A stretch of 64,000 nucleotides of DNA from Mycobacterium kubicae (GTDB taxonomy: Bacteria > Actinomycetota > Actinomycetes > Mycobacteriales > Mycobacteriaceae), in contig NZ_CP065047.1 in assembly GCF_015689175.1 (NCBI RefSeq), positions 3,162,001 to 3,226,000 on the forward strand. Direction: 5' to 3'. This document shows, in pieces, positions 46,118 through 55,144 of this stretch (position 1 is its first letter; the number at the start of each line of letters is the position of its first letter). A model generated the notes under the pieces. The model worked only from the letters and a program-made list of their open reading frames with translations. It ran no database searches and was not told the origin of the DNA. A program made the translations under genes and the position numbers.

Positions 46118-47200
46118 TTATGTCAGCGTGGCCAGCGACCAACACCAACCGGCCAGTTGACGAGCGACCGCGACGTTGGCCACGACGTGGGGCTTCTTGC
46201 GCTCATTGAACCGGCACCACTGCTGATGTAAACGGCGGTTTCCGGCGTGCCCGCGGTCCTTGAGCGCTGGGTCGACCTTGGCCCATCGGGCCCGCATCGT
46301 CGGACCGGGGGTGCGGTAGCCGGCGCGGTGGTGCCAGGCCGATTCGATCAGCAGTCTGCGGACGTGGGCGTTGCCAGCCTTGGTGATCGAACCCTGGACC
46401 CGTGAAGTCCCCGAGGAGTACTCGGTGGGCACCAGACCGACGTAGGCGCCGATCGAGGCACCGGTGAATCGGGTCCAGTCCCCGATTTCTACGGCTAAGG
46501 CCAGACCAGTCAACGCCGAGATCCCGCGTAGGCAGCCCAGCCGGTTGACCGGATCGGCCCAGCGCGGTGAGGCCGCGACCATGACGATCTGCTCGTCGAG
46601 ACGGTTCCTGGCCGCGGTAGCGGTGAGCACCGCGTCAAAGTGATGATCAAACGCCGCCGCGGTGTGGACATCGTCGAATCGTTGGCGCCTAAGCCACGTT
46701 TCGTGCACTCCGGTCCAGGCCTGACCACCTGAGTAGACCCGGCCTTGGCGCAGCAACAGCTTCGACAACCGGTGCCGAACACGCATCAGATCCGCACGGG
46801 CGTCCTCGCGAGCACGAACCAAATCTCGCACCGCCTCGACCTCAACGTCGGGCACCGTAACCGCAGTGATCTCATCCAACCGCAGCAACCTGGTCAGATG
46901 CGCAGCATCACGAGCATCGGTCTTGACCCGATCCCCGGCCGGGCGGATCAGCTTCGATGGCGCGGCGACCACGCAGTCGATCTGGGCATCCGCTAGAGCT
47001 CGTGCCAGACCAAACCCCGTTGGCCCGGCCTCATAGGCCACTCGCACCGGGCCTCGCAACCGGTGCAACCAATCCAAGATCTCACCGTGATCAGGACACA
47101 ACCGCGCCCGTTCGACTCGACCCGTCTGTTCATCGACGGCATGAGCAACCACCGAAAGCGCGTGCACGTCCAACCCGACACTCGTACCGTTGAAACTCAC
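46118..47200 (-). CDS. IS110-family transposase, right copy
   Basis: Predicted protein identical to the left copy over its full length, in opposite orientation, so the two genes face each other across the IS481 gene. Start GTG 47200 mirrors 43305 with the same AGGAGG site. Both copies are intact with no frameshift. The convergent arrangement means long transcripts from either side would form about 1.5 kb of self-complementary RNA. Confidence 0.93.
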   Translation of the reverse strand: MSFNGTSVGLDVHALSVVAHAVDEQTGRVERARLCPDHGEILDWLHRLRGPVRVAYEAGPTGFGLARALADAQIDCVVAAPSKLIRPAGDRVKTDARDAAHLTRLLRLDEITAVTVPDVEVEAVRDLVRAREDARADLMRVRHRLSKLLLRQGRVYSGGQAWTGVHETWLRRQRFDDVHTAAAFDHHFDAVLTATAARNRLDEQIVMVAASPRWADPVNRLGCLRGISALTGLALAVEIGDWTRFTGASIGAYVGLVPTEYSSGTSRVQGSITKAGNAHVRRLLIESAWHHRAGYRTPGPTMRARWAKVDPALKDRGHAGNRRLHQQWCRFNERKKPHVVANVAVARQLAGWCWSLATLT

Positions 47201-47316
47201 CGGAGGCCTCCTGATCTGCAACTGTGGCTCTACCCGTGCGAGTGTTCACCCGACACCGGCAACCCACGTCCGATTGCAGCCCGAGGCCTTCGGCCTCGAG
47301 TCAGCCTCCATACCGT

Positions 47317-48042
47317 CTAGCCCAGCGCGGTCACCCAGGCGAGCGCCTCCTCGACCGTGCCGACCGTCGTCACCCCGTCGCGCAACGGCGGCCGCGCCAC
47401 CATCAGCACCGGGATGTCGAGCGCTGCGGCCGCGTCGAGTTTGGCGCGGGTCATGTCGCCACCGCTGTTCTTGGTGATCAGGGCATCGATGCGGTGGCTT
47501 TCGAGCAGGCGCAGTTCGTCGTCGTAGTGGTACGGCCCGCGGGAGAGCAGCACCTGGTGGCGGCGCGGGAGTGCGGCGGTGTCGAGCGCGGTGACCACGC
47601 GGATCAGATACCACGCGTCGCTTGCGGCGTAGGCTGCGACGGCCGAGCGGCCCGTGGTGAGGAATACTCGCGAATAGCCTTGGTGTGCAACGCGTTCAGC
47701 CGCATCGGTGTCCGAAGACACCACGATGGCGGCACCGGGGTCCCAGGCCGGGCGCGCCAGCACCAGGTGCGGCAGCTGCAACTCGGCGCAGGCTTCGGCG
47801 GCGTGCGCGGTCATGGTCGCCGCGAAGGGATGGGTGGCGTCGACGACGGCGTCGATGCGGTGCTCGCGCAGCCAGTTCTGCAGGCCGTCGACACCACCGA
47901 ATCCGCCTACTCTCACCGCCCCGGGCGGCAACGCCGGGTCGGGAACGCGTCCGGCCAGCGAGCTGATCACCTCGACGCGTGGCTGTAAAGCACTTGCCAG
48001 TGCGCGACCTTCGGCGGTGCCGCCGAGCAGCAGCACCCGCAT
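47317..48042 (-). CDS. cobK: Precorrin-6A reductase CobK
   Basis: A 241-residue NADPH-dependent reductase that converts precorrin-6A to dihydro-precorrin-6. The N terminus VLLLGGTAEGRALA, the central VDATHPFA and the C-terminal segment ALITKNSGGDMTRAKLDAA are family-typical. ATG 48042 is preferred over an in-frame TTG at 48045; it overlaps the cobM stop by one base (TGATG). The stop TAG falls in the CTAG next to the IS composite, so the protein is intact. Confidence 0.93.
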   Translation of the reverse strand: MRVLLLGGTAEGRALASALQPRVEVISSLAGRVPDPALPPGAVRVGGFGGVDGLQNWLREHRIDAVVDATHPFAATMTAHAAEACAELQLPHLVLARPAWDPGAAIVVSSDTDAAERVAHQGYSRVFLTTGRSAVAAYAASDAWYLIRVVTALDTAALPRRHQVLLSRGPYHYDDELRLLESHRIDALITKNSGGDMTRAKLDAAAALDIPVLMVARPPLRDGVTTVGTVEEALAWVTALG

Positions 48043-48797
48043 CAATGTGGGCCCTGGTCACGTCGCGCCTGCGAGTACAGGTAGCTGTCGGTGAAGCCCT
48101 CGGCCGCCAGCACCTCACCGATGATGATGACGGCGGTTTTGGTGATATTGGCCTGGTGCATCTGTTCGGCAATGCCGGACAAGACGCCGCGCAGCACCGT
48201 CTGCTGCGGCCAGCTAGCGAATGCGACTACGGCACAGGGTGTTTCGGAGTGATAGCCGGCCGCTTGCAGTTGCGCGACGATGGTATCGATTTGCGCGGCG
48301 GACAAGTGCAGGACCAGGGTGCCTCCGGACTGGGCAAGCGTGGTGAGGTCCTCACCGGCAGGCATGGCCGTCGATAGGGTCGCCACCCTGGTCAGCGTGA
48401 CCGTCTGGGCGACCCCGGGCACGGTGAGTTCGCGTTTGAGGCACGCCGCGGCCGCGGCGAAAGCAGGTACGCCCGGCACGATTTCGTAGTCGATACCCAG
48501 CGCGTCCAGGCGGCGGCACTGCTCGGCCAGCGCGCTGTACAGGGACGGGTCACCCGAGTGCAGGCGAGCGACATCGTGGCCGGCGGCGGCGGCGTCGGCC
48601 AGGTGTTCGATGATCTGCTCGAGTGTAAGCGGGCCGGTGTCAACGATTTTGGCGTCGGGTGGGCAATGGGCCAGCAGATCCTCGGGCATGATGGAGCCGG
48701 CATACAAGCACACCGGGCACCGTTCGAGCAGCCGCTGGCCCCGGACGGTGATCAAATCGACGGCGCCAGGGCCCGCGCCGATGAAGTACACCGTCAT
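48042..48797 (-). CDS. cobM: Precorrin-4 C11-methyltransferase CobM
   Basis: A 251-residue SAM-dependent tetrapyrrole methylase, the size of Rv2071c. GAGPGAVDLITVRG, LHSGDPSLYSA, VPGVPAFAAAAA and LVLHLSAAQ mark the family. ATG 48797 (MTVYFIGAGPG) is chosen over an upstream start at 48815; it overlaps the cobL stop by 4 nt (ATGA). Middle gene of SDR-cobL-cobM-cobK. Confidence 0.93.
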   Translation of the reverse strand: MTVYFIGAGPGAVDLITVRGQRLLERCPVCLYAGSIMPEDLLAHCPPDAKIVDTGPLTLEQIIEHLADAAAAGHDVARLHSGDPSLYSALAEQCRRLDALGIDYEIVPGVPAFAAAAACLKRELTVPGVAQTVTLTRVATLSTAMPAGEDLTTLAQSGGTLVLHLSAAQIDTIVAQLQAAGYHSETPCAVVAFASWPQQTVLRGVLSGIAEQMHQANITKTAVIIIGEVLAAEGFTDSYLYSQARRDQGPH

Positions 48798-49969
48798 TGC
48801 TTGGTCACCGCCCATTGGGTGACCGGGTACTGCGGACGCCAGCCGGTGAACCCGCCCAACGGCTCGCCGTGATAGTGCTGAAAGCGTCGCAGTTCACCGC
48901 CGTATCGGGAGAATGCTTGCGTCACAACCGCTTCGGACTCAGCGGTGACCGCATTGGCGACCAGTCGTCCGTCGGTGGGCAAGTGGTCAAGGCAGGTGTC
49001 GAGCAGCCCGGGCTGGGTCAGTCCACCGCCGATGAAGATCGCGGACGGCTGCAGCGCGCCGTCGAAGGCTTCCGGCGCTGCCCCGCGGGACTCGATGCTG
49101 ACGCCGAAGGCCGCGGTGTTGAGACCGATGTTGAGACGACGTTGCTCGTCACGTTCGAACGCCACCGCGGTGCACCCTCGCCAACTGCGGCACCACTCGA
49201 CGGAGATGCTGCCCGAACCCGCACCGATATCCCATAGCCGCTGCCCTGGGCGAGGGCCGAGCGCGGCCATGGTGACGGCCCGGATGCCGTGTTTGGTGAT
49301 CTGCCCGTCGTGGACGAATGCATCATCGGGCAGGGACGAGATGCGTTCGTCAGGCAGGTAGCGGACGGCGATGACGTTGAGGTCATCGATATCGAGGTAA
49401 GCGTCGGTGGCCCACTGATGCGCGGTGCCGCGCCGACAGCGTTCGGCGGGGCCGCCGAGTTGTTCGCAGACGGTGAACTCCGAATCGCCGCGGCCATGGG
49501 CGTTGAGCATCACCGCGAGCGCCTTGGGTGTGGTCCGGTCGCCGGATAAGACGATGGCCTGGCCGCCCCGTCGGACTGCGGTGCGCGGTAGGGCGGTCAC
49601 CAGGCTGATCACTTCGGTGTCCTGCACGTTCCAGCCCATCCGGGCACACGCCAGGGCCACCGATGAGACGTGCGGTAACACGGTGACCTTGTCGGCGCCG
49701 AACAGTCGGATCAGCGTCCCGCCGATGCCGTGCAGGAGCGGGTCGCCGCTGGCTACGACATGAATGTCGTGGGCGGTGTCACCCAGGAGATCTGTGAGGG
49801 CGGGCAGCAGTGGCGATGGCCAGGTTCGACGTTGGGCGGTAATCGATTCGTCCAGCAGGTCGAGTTGCCTGCGGGATCCGAAAATAGTTGTGGCTCTGCG
49901 GAGTTCGGCTGCGGCTGGTGGGGAAATGCCGGGTAGCCCGTCGGCTCCGACGCCGACAACGATGATCAT
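48794..49969 (-). CDS. cobL: Precorrin-6Y C5,15-methyltransferase (decarboxylating) CobL
   Basis: A 391-residue fusion of a CobE/CbiE-type methylase (residues 1-200, VVGVGADGLPGISPPA, VASGDPLLHGIG) and a CbiT-type decarboxylating methyltransferase (about 205-391, LWDIGAGSGSISVEW). It methylates C5 and C15 and decarboxylates the acetate side chain at C12. ATG 49969 overlaps the stop of the SDR gene (ATGA), which supports this start over one at 50038. Matches Rv2072c. Confidence 0.93.
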   Translation of the reverse strand: MIIVVGVGADGLPGISPPAAAELRRATTIFGSRRQLDLLDESITAQRRTWPSPLLPALTDLLGDTAHDIHVVASGDPLLHGIGGTLIRLFGADKVTVLPHVSSVALACARMGWNVQDTEVISLVTALPRTAVRRGGQAIVLSGDRTTPKALAVMLNAHGRGDSEFTVCEQLGGPAERCRRGTAHQWATDAYLDIDDLNVIAVRYLPDERISSLPDDAFVHDGQITKHGIRAVTMAALGPRPGQRLWDIGAGSGSISVEWCRSWRGCTAVAFERDEQRRLNIGLNTAAFGVSIESRGAAPEAFDGALQPSAIFIGGGLTQPGLLDTCLDHLPTDGRLVANAVTAESEAVVTQAFSRYGGELRRFQHYHGEPLGGFTGWRPQYPVTQWAVTKQ

Positions 49970-50715
49970 CGCGGCATCCGGCGCCAGATCGGCTGTGGCA
50001 GCAGCCTCATGGCGAAGAACATGGGCTGCAGTGCCCAAGGGATCCAGACGGTGCGGCGGCCCTTCGCCAGCGCGCGTGCGGTGGCCGCGGCGACTTGTTC
50101 GGGTGTGCTGGACAACGGAGCGGGTGTCATGCCCTCGGTCATCCGGCCGATCACGAAACCTGGTCGCGCGATCAGCAGTTGGACTCCGGTGCCGTGCAGC
50201 GCGTCGGCCAGTCCGCTGGCGAAGCCGTCCAGTCCGGCCTTGGCCGATCCGTACACGTAGTTGGCGCGCCGCACCCGCACGCCCGCTACCGAGGAGAACA
50301 CCACCAGCGATCCCCGGCCCGCGGCGCGCATCGCGGTGGCCAGATGGGTGAGCAAGCTGACTTGGGCGACGTAGTCGGTGTGCACGATGGCAACGGCGTG
50401 CTCTGCGTCTGTTTCGGCTCTGGCTTGGTTACCCAAGATGCCGAAGGCCAGTACCGCAATGCCGATGGGGCCGTGGTCGGCGATGATCGAGGCCACCAGC
50501 GGGCCGTGTGAAGCGACGTCGTCGGCGTCGAACTCCAGGGTGTGCACGGCGGTGGCGCCGGCCGCTTTGACGGCCGAGCACTGTGCGGCGAGGTCGTCGG
50601 CTCGGCGGGCGGCCAGCACCACTGTCGCGCCCGAAGCCAGGCGCCGCGCGAGTTCAATGCCGATCTCGCTGCGGCCGCCGAAAATTACTACCGGACCTGC
50701 GCCCGTGTCATCCAC
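49966..50715 (-). CDS. Short-chain dehydrogenase, Rv2073c-like
   Basis: A 249-residue SDR resembling DprE2-type reductases. The cofactor motif is GGRSEIG, a variant of TGxxxGIG, followed by AARRADD, LEFDADD, VFSSVAGVRVRR, and the catalytic YGSAK. The C terminus is hydrophobic (WIPWALQPMFFAMRLLPQPIW), suggesting membrane association. It starts at GTG 50715 and overlaps cobL, so it is the first gene of the cobL-M-K operon although its reaction is not part of known B12 synthesis. Gene order matches H37Rv. Confidence 0.88.
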   Translation of the reverse strand: MDDTGAGPVVIFGGRSEIGIELARRLASGATVVLAARRADDLAAQCSAVKAAGATAVHTLEFDADDVASHGPLVASIIADHGPIGIAVLAFGILGNQARAETDAEHAVAIVHTDYVAQVSLLTHLATAMRAAGRGSLVVFSSVAGVRVRRANYVYGSAKAGLDGFASGLADALHGTGVQLLIARPGFVIGRMTEGMTPAPLSSTPEQVAAATARALAKGRRTVWIPWALQPMFFAMRLLPQPIWRRMPR

Positions 50716-50750
50716 GGCTGCGATTATGACCTGCGCTAGCGTGGTAGCTG

Positions 50751-51158
50751 ATGGCGAATACCACTACGCGGCTCACTGACGACGCGTTGGCGTTTCTCTC
50801 CGAACGTCATCTAGCCATGCTGACCACGCTGCGCGCTGACGGTTCGCCGCACGTGGTGGCCGTCGGTTTCACCTTCGACCCGAAGACGCACATCGCTCGG
50901 GTGATCACCACCGGCGGCTCGCAGAAGGCCGTCAACGCCGATCGGGGTGGGATTGCCGTGCTCAGCCAGGTGGACGGCGCCCGATGGCTGTCACTGGAGG
51001 GACGGTCCGTCGTCAACAAGGACATCGACGCCGTCCGCGACGCTGAGCTGCGGTACGCCCAGCGCTATCGCACCCCACGGGCCAATCCGCGGCGGGTGGT
51101 CATCGAGGTCCAGATTGAGCGGGTGCTGGGTTCCTCGGACCTGCTTGACCGCAGCTAG
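50751..51158 (+). CDS. F420-dependent biliverdin reductase-like protein, Rv2074-like
   Basis: A 135-residue split beta-barrel flavin/deazaflavin-binding protein. [45 protein letters not shown] and [14 protein letters not shown] match Rv2074, which has been shown to reduce biliverdin using F420. ATG 50751 is divergent from the SDR gene (35-bp gap). The link to tetrapyrrole chemistry fits the neighbouring cob genes, but its in vivo role is not settled. Confidence 0.9.
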   Translation: MANTTTRLTDDALAFLSERHLAMLTTLRADGSPHVVAVGFTFDPKTHIARVITTGGSQKAVNADRGGIAVLSQVDGARWLSLEGRSVVNKDIDAVRDAELRYAQRYRTPRANPRRVVIEVQIERVLGSSDLLDRS

Positions 51159-51248
51159 ACACCGCCCGACTGAATTACCCTGCCGGCCGATTGGCGATAC
51201 CATCGCGCAATGCTGGTAGCCCGATCGACGCCGCGGGGGTGCGGGTAG

Positions 51249-52211
51249 TTGAGTGGCGGCGATGATCAGCAGTTGAAGATCATCCTCGATCAGCTTTCGC
51301 AGCTGGTCGGGATGCCGCCGCCGCCCGCGATCACTCCGGATGCGCTGGCCACTGGCGGTTCGAGCATCAGTCAGCTGCTGCGGGCGCTGGGTGCGGCGGC
51401 CAACGGCGGCGACCCGGCCGACAACGCCGATGCGCAGGCCGGGCATGACGAGCGCGAGGCCAAGGTCAGCGATGCGCTGGCCAAGTTCCCAGCCAACGAG
51501 GACGAGGCGGCCGCGCAGTTGGCCGGGGTCGGTGGTTCCGGTGAGATGGGGCAGATGCTGCAGCAGATGCCGCAGATGGCGGCGGGTATCGCCGGTGGTA
51601 TCGCCGGGGCGCTTGGTGGGGCGCTGCAGCCGCTGACTCAGATCCCGCAACAGCTGGCACAGGCGGGTCAGCAGGCGATGCAGGCTGGGATGGGCATGCT
51701 GCAGCACGGCGCGGAGGCCGGTGCGGCGACGCCTGCGGAGCTAACGGATGCGGAATCTAAATTGGGCGGCGGCGCAGAGGGTTTCGGTGCCGGTGGCGGT
51801 GGTTCTGGTGGGGGCGCTGGCGGCGGCATCGGCGCGACTACGCCCACCGCGCTGCTGGGGCCGCCGCCGACGCCGTCGGCTGGGACGGTGCCCGCGTCGT
51901 CCAATGCGGCAGCGGTGGCGCCGTCGAGTACGCCGCAGCCGCCAGCGGGGCCGCGAGGCGGCATGGGCGCGATGCCGATGATGCCGCCAGGCGCCATGCA
52001 CGGCGCTGGCGGGACAGGCAATGAGGTCAAGCCAGAAACCAAACGCATCGTTGCGCCGACGGTGAAAAACGGGGCTCCCGTGCAGGGACGGATCACTACC
52101 CCGCCGCCTAGCCCGGCGGTGGTGAAGCGCGTCGACGGCAAGCCGGTTGCGACGAGGCGGGTTCTTCTGCCGGAGGAGAAGCGGGGTGAGGGTGGGGACT
52201 CGGGAGGGTGA
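51249..52211 (+). CDS. Gly/Pro/Met-rich putative secreted protein
   Basis: A 320-residue protein from TTG 51249 (start uncertain). Residues 1-60 are helical (LKIILDQLSQLVGMPPPP). A Met/Gln/Gly-rich stretch follows at 95-165 (MGQMLQQMPQMAAGIAGGI, LQPLTQIPQQLAQAGQQAM), then Gly runs and a Pro/Ala-rich tail ending in Lys/Arg. No signal peptide or lipobox is visible. The composition recalls mycobacterial ESX-associated proteins. It precedes a TM-anchored protein and an Rv2082-like protein. Family not recognised. Confidence 0.7.
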   Translation: MSGGDDQQLKIILDQLSQLVGMPPPPAITPDALATGGSSISQLLRALGAAANGGDPADNADAQAGHDEREAKVSDALAKFPANEDEAAAQLAGVGGSGEMGQMLQQMPQMAAGIAGGIAGALGGALQPLTQIPQQLAQAGQQAMQAGMGMLQHGAEAGAATPAELTDAESKLGGGAEGFGAGGGGSGGGAGGGIGATTPTALLGPPPTPSAGTVPASSNAAAVAPSSTPQPPAGPRGGMGAMPMMPPGAMHGAGGTGNEVKPETKRIVAPTVKNGAPVQGRITTPPPSPAVVKRVDGKPVATRRVLLPEEKRGEGGDSGG

Positions 52212-52424
52212 GGTCGCGAAGGTCTTCATTTCATTATGGGTAGTAGTCGGATATTCAAACGAGCGTTCGGCGTCTTTGACGAAATCTGACGACATCTTCA
52301 AGCAGAGCAGTTGGGCCAAGTGAGAACACCTATGGGCCTACTGCGCCGAAACCGCCCGTACCGCCCGTTCGGGCACCACCCAAGGTGACTACCGCGAATA
52401 TCTTCAAGCGATACGATTCACGGC

Positions 52425-52976
52425 GTGTCGAATGTGCCTTCACCGCACTCTGTGCCTCCCTGGCCGGTGTCAAGCACGCCTCCGCCACAGCGGCCGCACC
52501 GATGGATCAGCTTGCTCGCGCTGTTATTGGCACTTGTAGCCGTCGGGGTGGCGGTCGGGGCCTGGTTTCGACCGATTCACGTGCGAGATTCTTCGCCGGT
52601 GTCTCCAACGACCATTTACAGCAATGAGCAGATCACAAACGCCAAGGCATCAGTGTGCGGCGCATATGGCAAAGTCCATCGTGCTTTAGTACTTAGTTCC
52701 GAGCGGAACGGCGGCACGGACGCAACTGCCTCACTTGTAGTCGCCACAAGTGGCCGGCAAGTACTTGAAGCCGGCAGTCGATATCTTCTGACCAAGTTGT
52801 TGGAAGAACCGGCGACACCCTCGGAGCTCGCAGCAGCGGTTAAGAAGCTAGCCGACACGTACCAAGAAATGGTAATCGGCTATCTGGATGGGCTGACTAA
52901 CTCGGACGCCGAGTTGCAACCTCTGCTGCAGACGTCTGACGACGCCACATCAACGATAGAACGGCTTTGCAAGTGA
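52425..52976 (+). CDS. Membrane-anchored protein with extracytoplasmic helical domain
   Basis: A 183-residue protein from GTG 52425. A Pro-rich cytosolic N terminus precedes one membrane segment (residues about 29-47, LLALLLALVAVGVAVGAWF) and an extracytoplasmic helical domain with two cysteines (C78 and C182) that could pair. The coding DNA from about 52600 is visibly AT-richer than its surroundings. The stop overlaps the start of the next gene (GTGA), so the two are coupled. Similar small anchored proteins accompany Rv2082/Rv3899c-type genes in mycobacteria as I recall; function unknown. Confidence 0.75.
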   Translation: MSNVPSPHSVPPWPVSSTPPPQRPHRWISLLALLLALVAVGVAVGAWFRPIHVRDSSPVSPTTIYSNEQITNAKASVCGAYGKVHRALVLSSERNGGTDATASLVVATSGRQVLEAGSRYLLTKLLEEPATPSELAAAVKKLADTYQEMVIGYLDGLTNSDAELQPLLQTSDDATSTIERLCK

Positions 52977-55144
52977 CTGGTATGCCATCGGGAAAATGGT
53001 CGTACTTACTTGTCGGCCATGTATGGCCAGATGACTCTGCTATAGCGGCGATGAATAACGGATTCGAGCATCGCGCATTGATCGAAACCGGATACCTTAA
53101 TTTCGCTACAGCCCTTGAAGGTGCTAGGAAAGGCCAATTATCTCAGCAAGAAGGTCTGACGGCAGAAGATCTGCGTTCAGCATACATTCGCGGCGAAGAA
53201 CAAGCCCGAAAAATAGCAAAGAAGAGCGGCGCGAAAAAGGCCGCTTATCGGAGGGCTCACGACAGTGCTCAAACACTCCAGGACGCGTTGTTTGATTTAG
53301 CTACTCAAGGCAACTCCGAAATCGATAACGTTGAGCACTCAAAGGACCCGGCCGCAATAAAGGCAGGAAAGATCAGCGCGATCGTCGCAGATTATCAGCG
53401 ACTCGCGAATACGAGGGCAGCGCAGTGTGCTAGTGACGTCATCGATGCAATCCAGGGCGTCCTCAATGAAGAAGGTAACGGTGAGTCAGCCCGTCAGTTC
53501 GTGCAAGGCCAAGCGGTTGACTTGCGCCAGCTGTTACTTCAGCCCAACCAGGTCGCTATTGAAAGGGATGTCCAATGCTTGATGTCGAAGTCTTCAACGG
53601 CAGAACTCACTAACAATCTAGGAACTCCGCCCGAAGCTCCCTTAACAGCGCCTGAGGTGTCGGTTCCCGCTGCAACGCCCGTCCTCACTTCGAACCTTGG
53701 AACCGGCGGTGCGGCGCCTGCGGCTTCCAACGGTCCGATGCCAGTTACCGTCCGAACTACAAGCCTCACAGGTAATTTGGGCGGCGCGGCTGGCCGCGGC
53801 TTATCACCGCCTTCGGTCACTTCGCCCCCCTCTCCGAGCGCCGGTCAGCCGTATATGCCGCTAAGTGGAGTGCATCCCACACCGCCAGCGTTCTCGCCAA
53901 ATGCCTTGCCGTCACCTTCGCCGGGCGGCAATTCGGCGCTGCCCACCACCCCCAGCGGCCAACTACCCCCCGTCACCCCACCCCCACCCCCCACCACACC
54001 CGCCGAGCTCATGCAGAGCTTCAACAAGGGCATGGACTCGGGCGCGCCGATTTCCGCCGCGGCGAATCCGGTTCCGCACCCCATCACTCCCACCGAGCAA
54101 GTGCCGCATGCTCCCCCGACCGCGCCTGCGGCCGTCGCGAACCCGGTTGTACACGCGCCGGTCGTCGACTCCCCTCCGCCTCCGGTCCAGCACGCGGCTG
54201 AGGCTCCCGCGGCGCCCATTGTCGCGGGTCCGGTCGCGCCGAACCCCAACCTCGTCGCGCCCTCGCCGTCGACGCCACTCCCCACCTATGGCGCCGACCT
54301 ACGCCCGCCCGTCACAGCGACACAGTCCGCCGCGTTGCCCAGCTCACCGCCCATGCAGCCGGCGACACCGTCCTCAGCACCGGTCCATCCCTCGGCCGGC
54401 CAGGCCGGCACAGGTCAACCAGCCGTCGTGCGGCAAACCCCTCCAGCGGCGAAACCGCTCCCGCCGTCGAACGTGGCCACCGAAGCCGTCGCAGCGACCG
54501 CCACGGGAGCGGCAGCCGGCGCCGCATCGGCCGACGCCACCGCCCGCGCACGCCTGCAGCGGCTGGTGAATTCGGTTGCGCGCCAACAACCTCGCCTGGC
54601 GTGGGTGGTTGGCGACCGTCCCGACAACACCACCGTTCTGACCACGGACCTGGCCAGCGGGTGGATCCCGCCGGGCATCGACCTTCCGGCCGCGGTCACC
54701 CTGTTGCAGCCGGCACGACGCCGCGGCAACGTCGAAGCCCTGCTCGGCGAAGTAACGATCGCCGCCGCCTACACCCCAATCCACCATGTGACCGACGCCG
54801 ACGAGCCGATCCCCACCTCCTCCCGGCCACGGCACGCCCCGGAGATCGACGAACTGGGCTGGGAACTCGGGCAGGCCACCCAATGGCGCGACGGCCTCCC
54901 CCGGTTGGCCCACACGCTGGCCAAAGCCGCATCCGCGGGCACCGGCGTCCTCGACTCCGAGGTCGATCTGCTGCACCAGCACCTGAAGGACGTCGGCACC
55001 AAAGTCTTGGACAGCTATCCCGACAACGTCGACGCCCACGACGTCGGAAACTGGCAACTGCTCGCCGCCATTGACGCGCTGGTCGCCGGCGACAAGGCGG
55101 CGGCCAACTACCACCTCGCCTGGTTCCGGGCCTGTAGCCGCTAG
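52973..55144 (+). CDS. Rv2082/Rv3899c-like large Pro-rich protein
   Basis: A 723-residue protein. GTG 52973 is chosen because it overlaps the preceding stop (GTGA); ATG 52982 is an alternative. Residues 1-215 are an AT-rich-encoded helical domain rich in Lys and Gln (EEQARKIAKKSGAKKAAYRR). Residues 215-520 are a Pro/Ala/Ser linker. The last 190 residues (RLQRLVNSVARQQPRLAWVVGDRPD, LGWELGQATQWRDGLPRL) are a conserved domain I associate with Rv2082 and Rv3899c, with nearly the same total length as Rv2082. Probably exported and ESX-linked; no enzymatic motif seen. The end shares CTAG with the pepE end. Confidence 0.8.
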   Translation: MTGMPSGKWSYLLVGHVWPDDSAIAAMNNGFEHRALIETGYLNFATALEGARKGQLSQQEGLTAEDLRSAYIRGEEQARKIAKKSGAKKAAYRRAHDSAQTLQDALFDLATQGNSEIDNVEHSKDPAAIKAGKISAIVADYQRLANTRAAQCASDVIDAIQGVLNEEGNGESARQFVQGQAVDLRQLLLQPNQVAIERDVQCLMSKSSTAELTNNLGTPPEAPLTAPEVSVPAATPVLTSNLGTGGAAPAASNGPMPVTVRTTSLTGNLGGAAGRGLSPPSVTSPPSPSAGQPYMPLSGVHPTPPAFSPNALPSPSPGGNSALPTTPSGQLPPVTPPPPPTTPAELMQSFNKGMDSGAPISAAANPVPHPITPTEQVPHAPPTAPAAVANPVVHAPVVDSPPPPVQHAAEAPAAPIVAGPVAPNPNLVAPSPSTPLPTYGADLRPPVTATQSAALPSSPPMQPATPSSAPVHPSAGQAGTGQPAVVRQTPPAAKPLPPSNVATEAVAATATGAAAGAASADATARARLQRLVNSVARQQPRLAWVVGDRPDNTTVLTTDLASGWIPPGIDLPAAVTLLQPARRRGNVEALLGEVTIAAAYTPIHHVTDADEPIPTSSRPRHAPEIDELGWELGQATQWRDGLPRLAHTLAKAASAGTGVLDSEVDLLHQHLKDVGTKVLDSYPDNVDAHDVGNWQLLAAIDALVAGDKAAANYHLAWFRACSR

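Larger units (their letters stand above)
43189..47316. mobile_element. 4.1-kb symmetric IS composite (IS110 - IS481 - inverted IS110)
   Basis: A unit of 4128 bp whose two arms are exact inverted copies of each other about a centre at 45252.5. Each arm carries an IS110-family transposase gene pointing inward and about 315 bp of identical non-coding DNA. The middle carries an IS481-family transposase gene. It lies exactly between the stop codons of convergent sigC and cobK, which are adjacent in H37Rv. The perfect arm identity implies a recent origin or continuing gene conversion. Confidence 0.9.
45800..47316 (-). repeat. Right arm of the 1517-bp perfect inverted repeat
   Basis: Exact reverse complement of 43189-44705 in all stretches compared. 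The outer end reads CCATACCGT and then the CTAG of the cobK stop. Confidence 0.92.
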
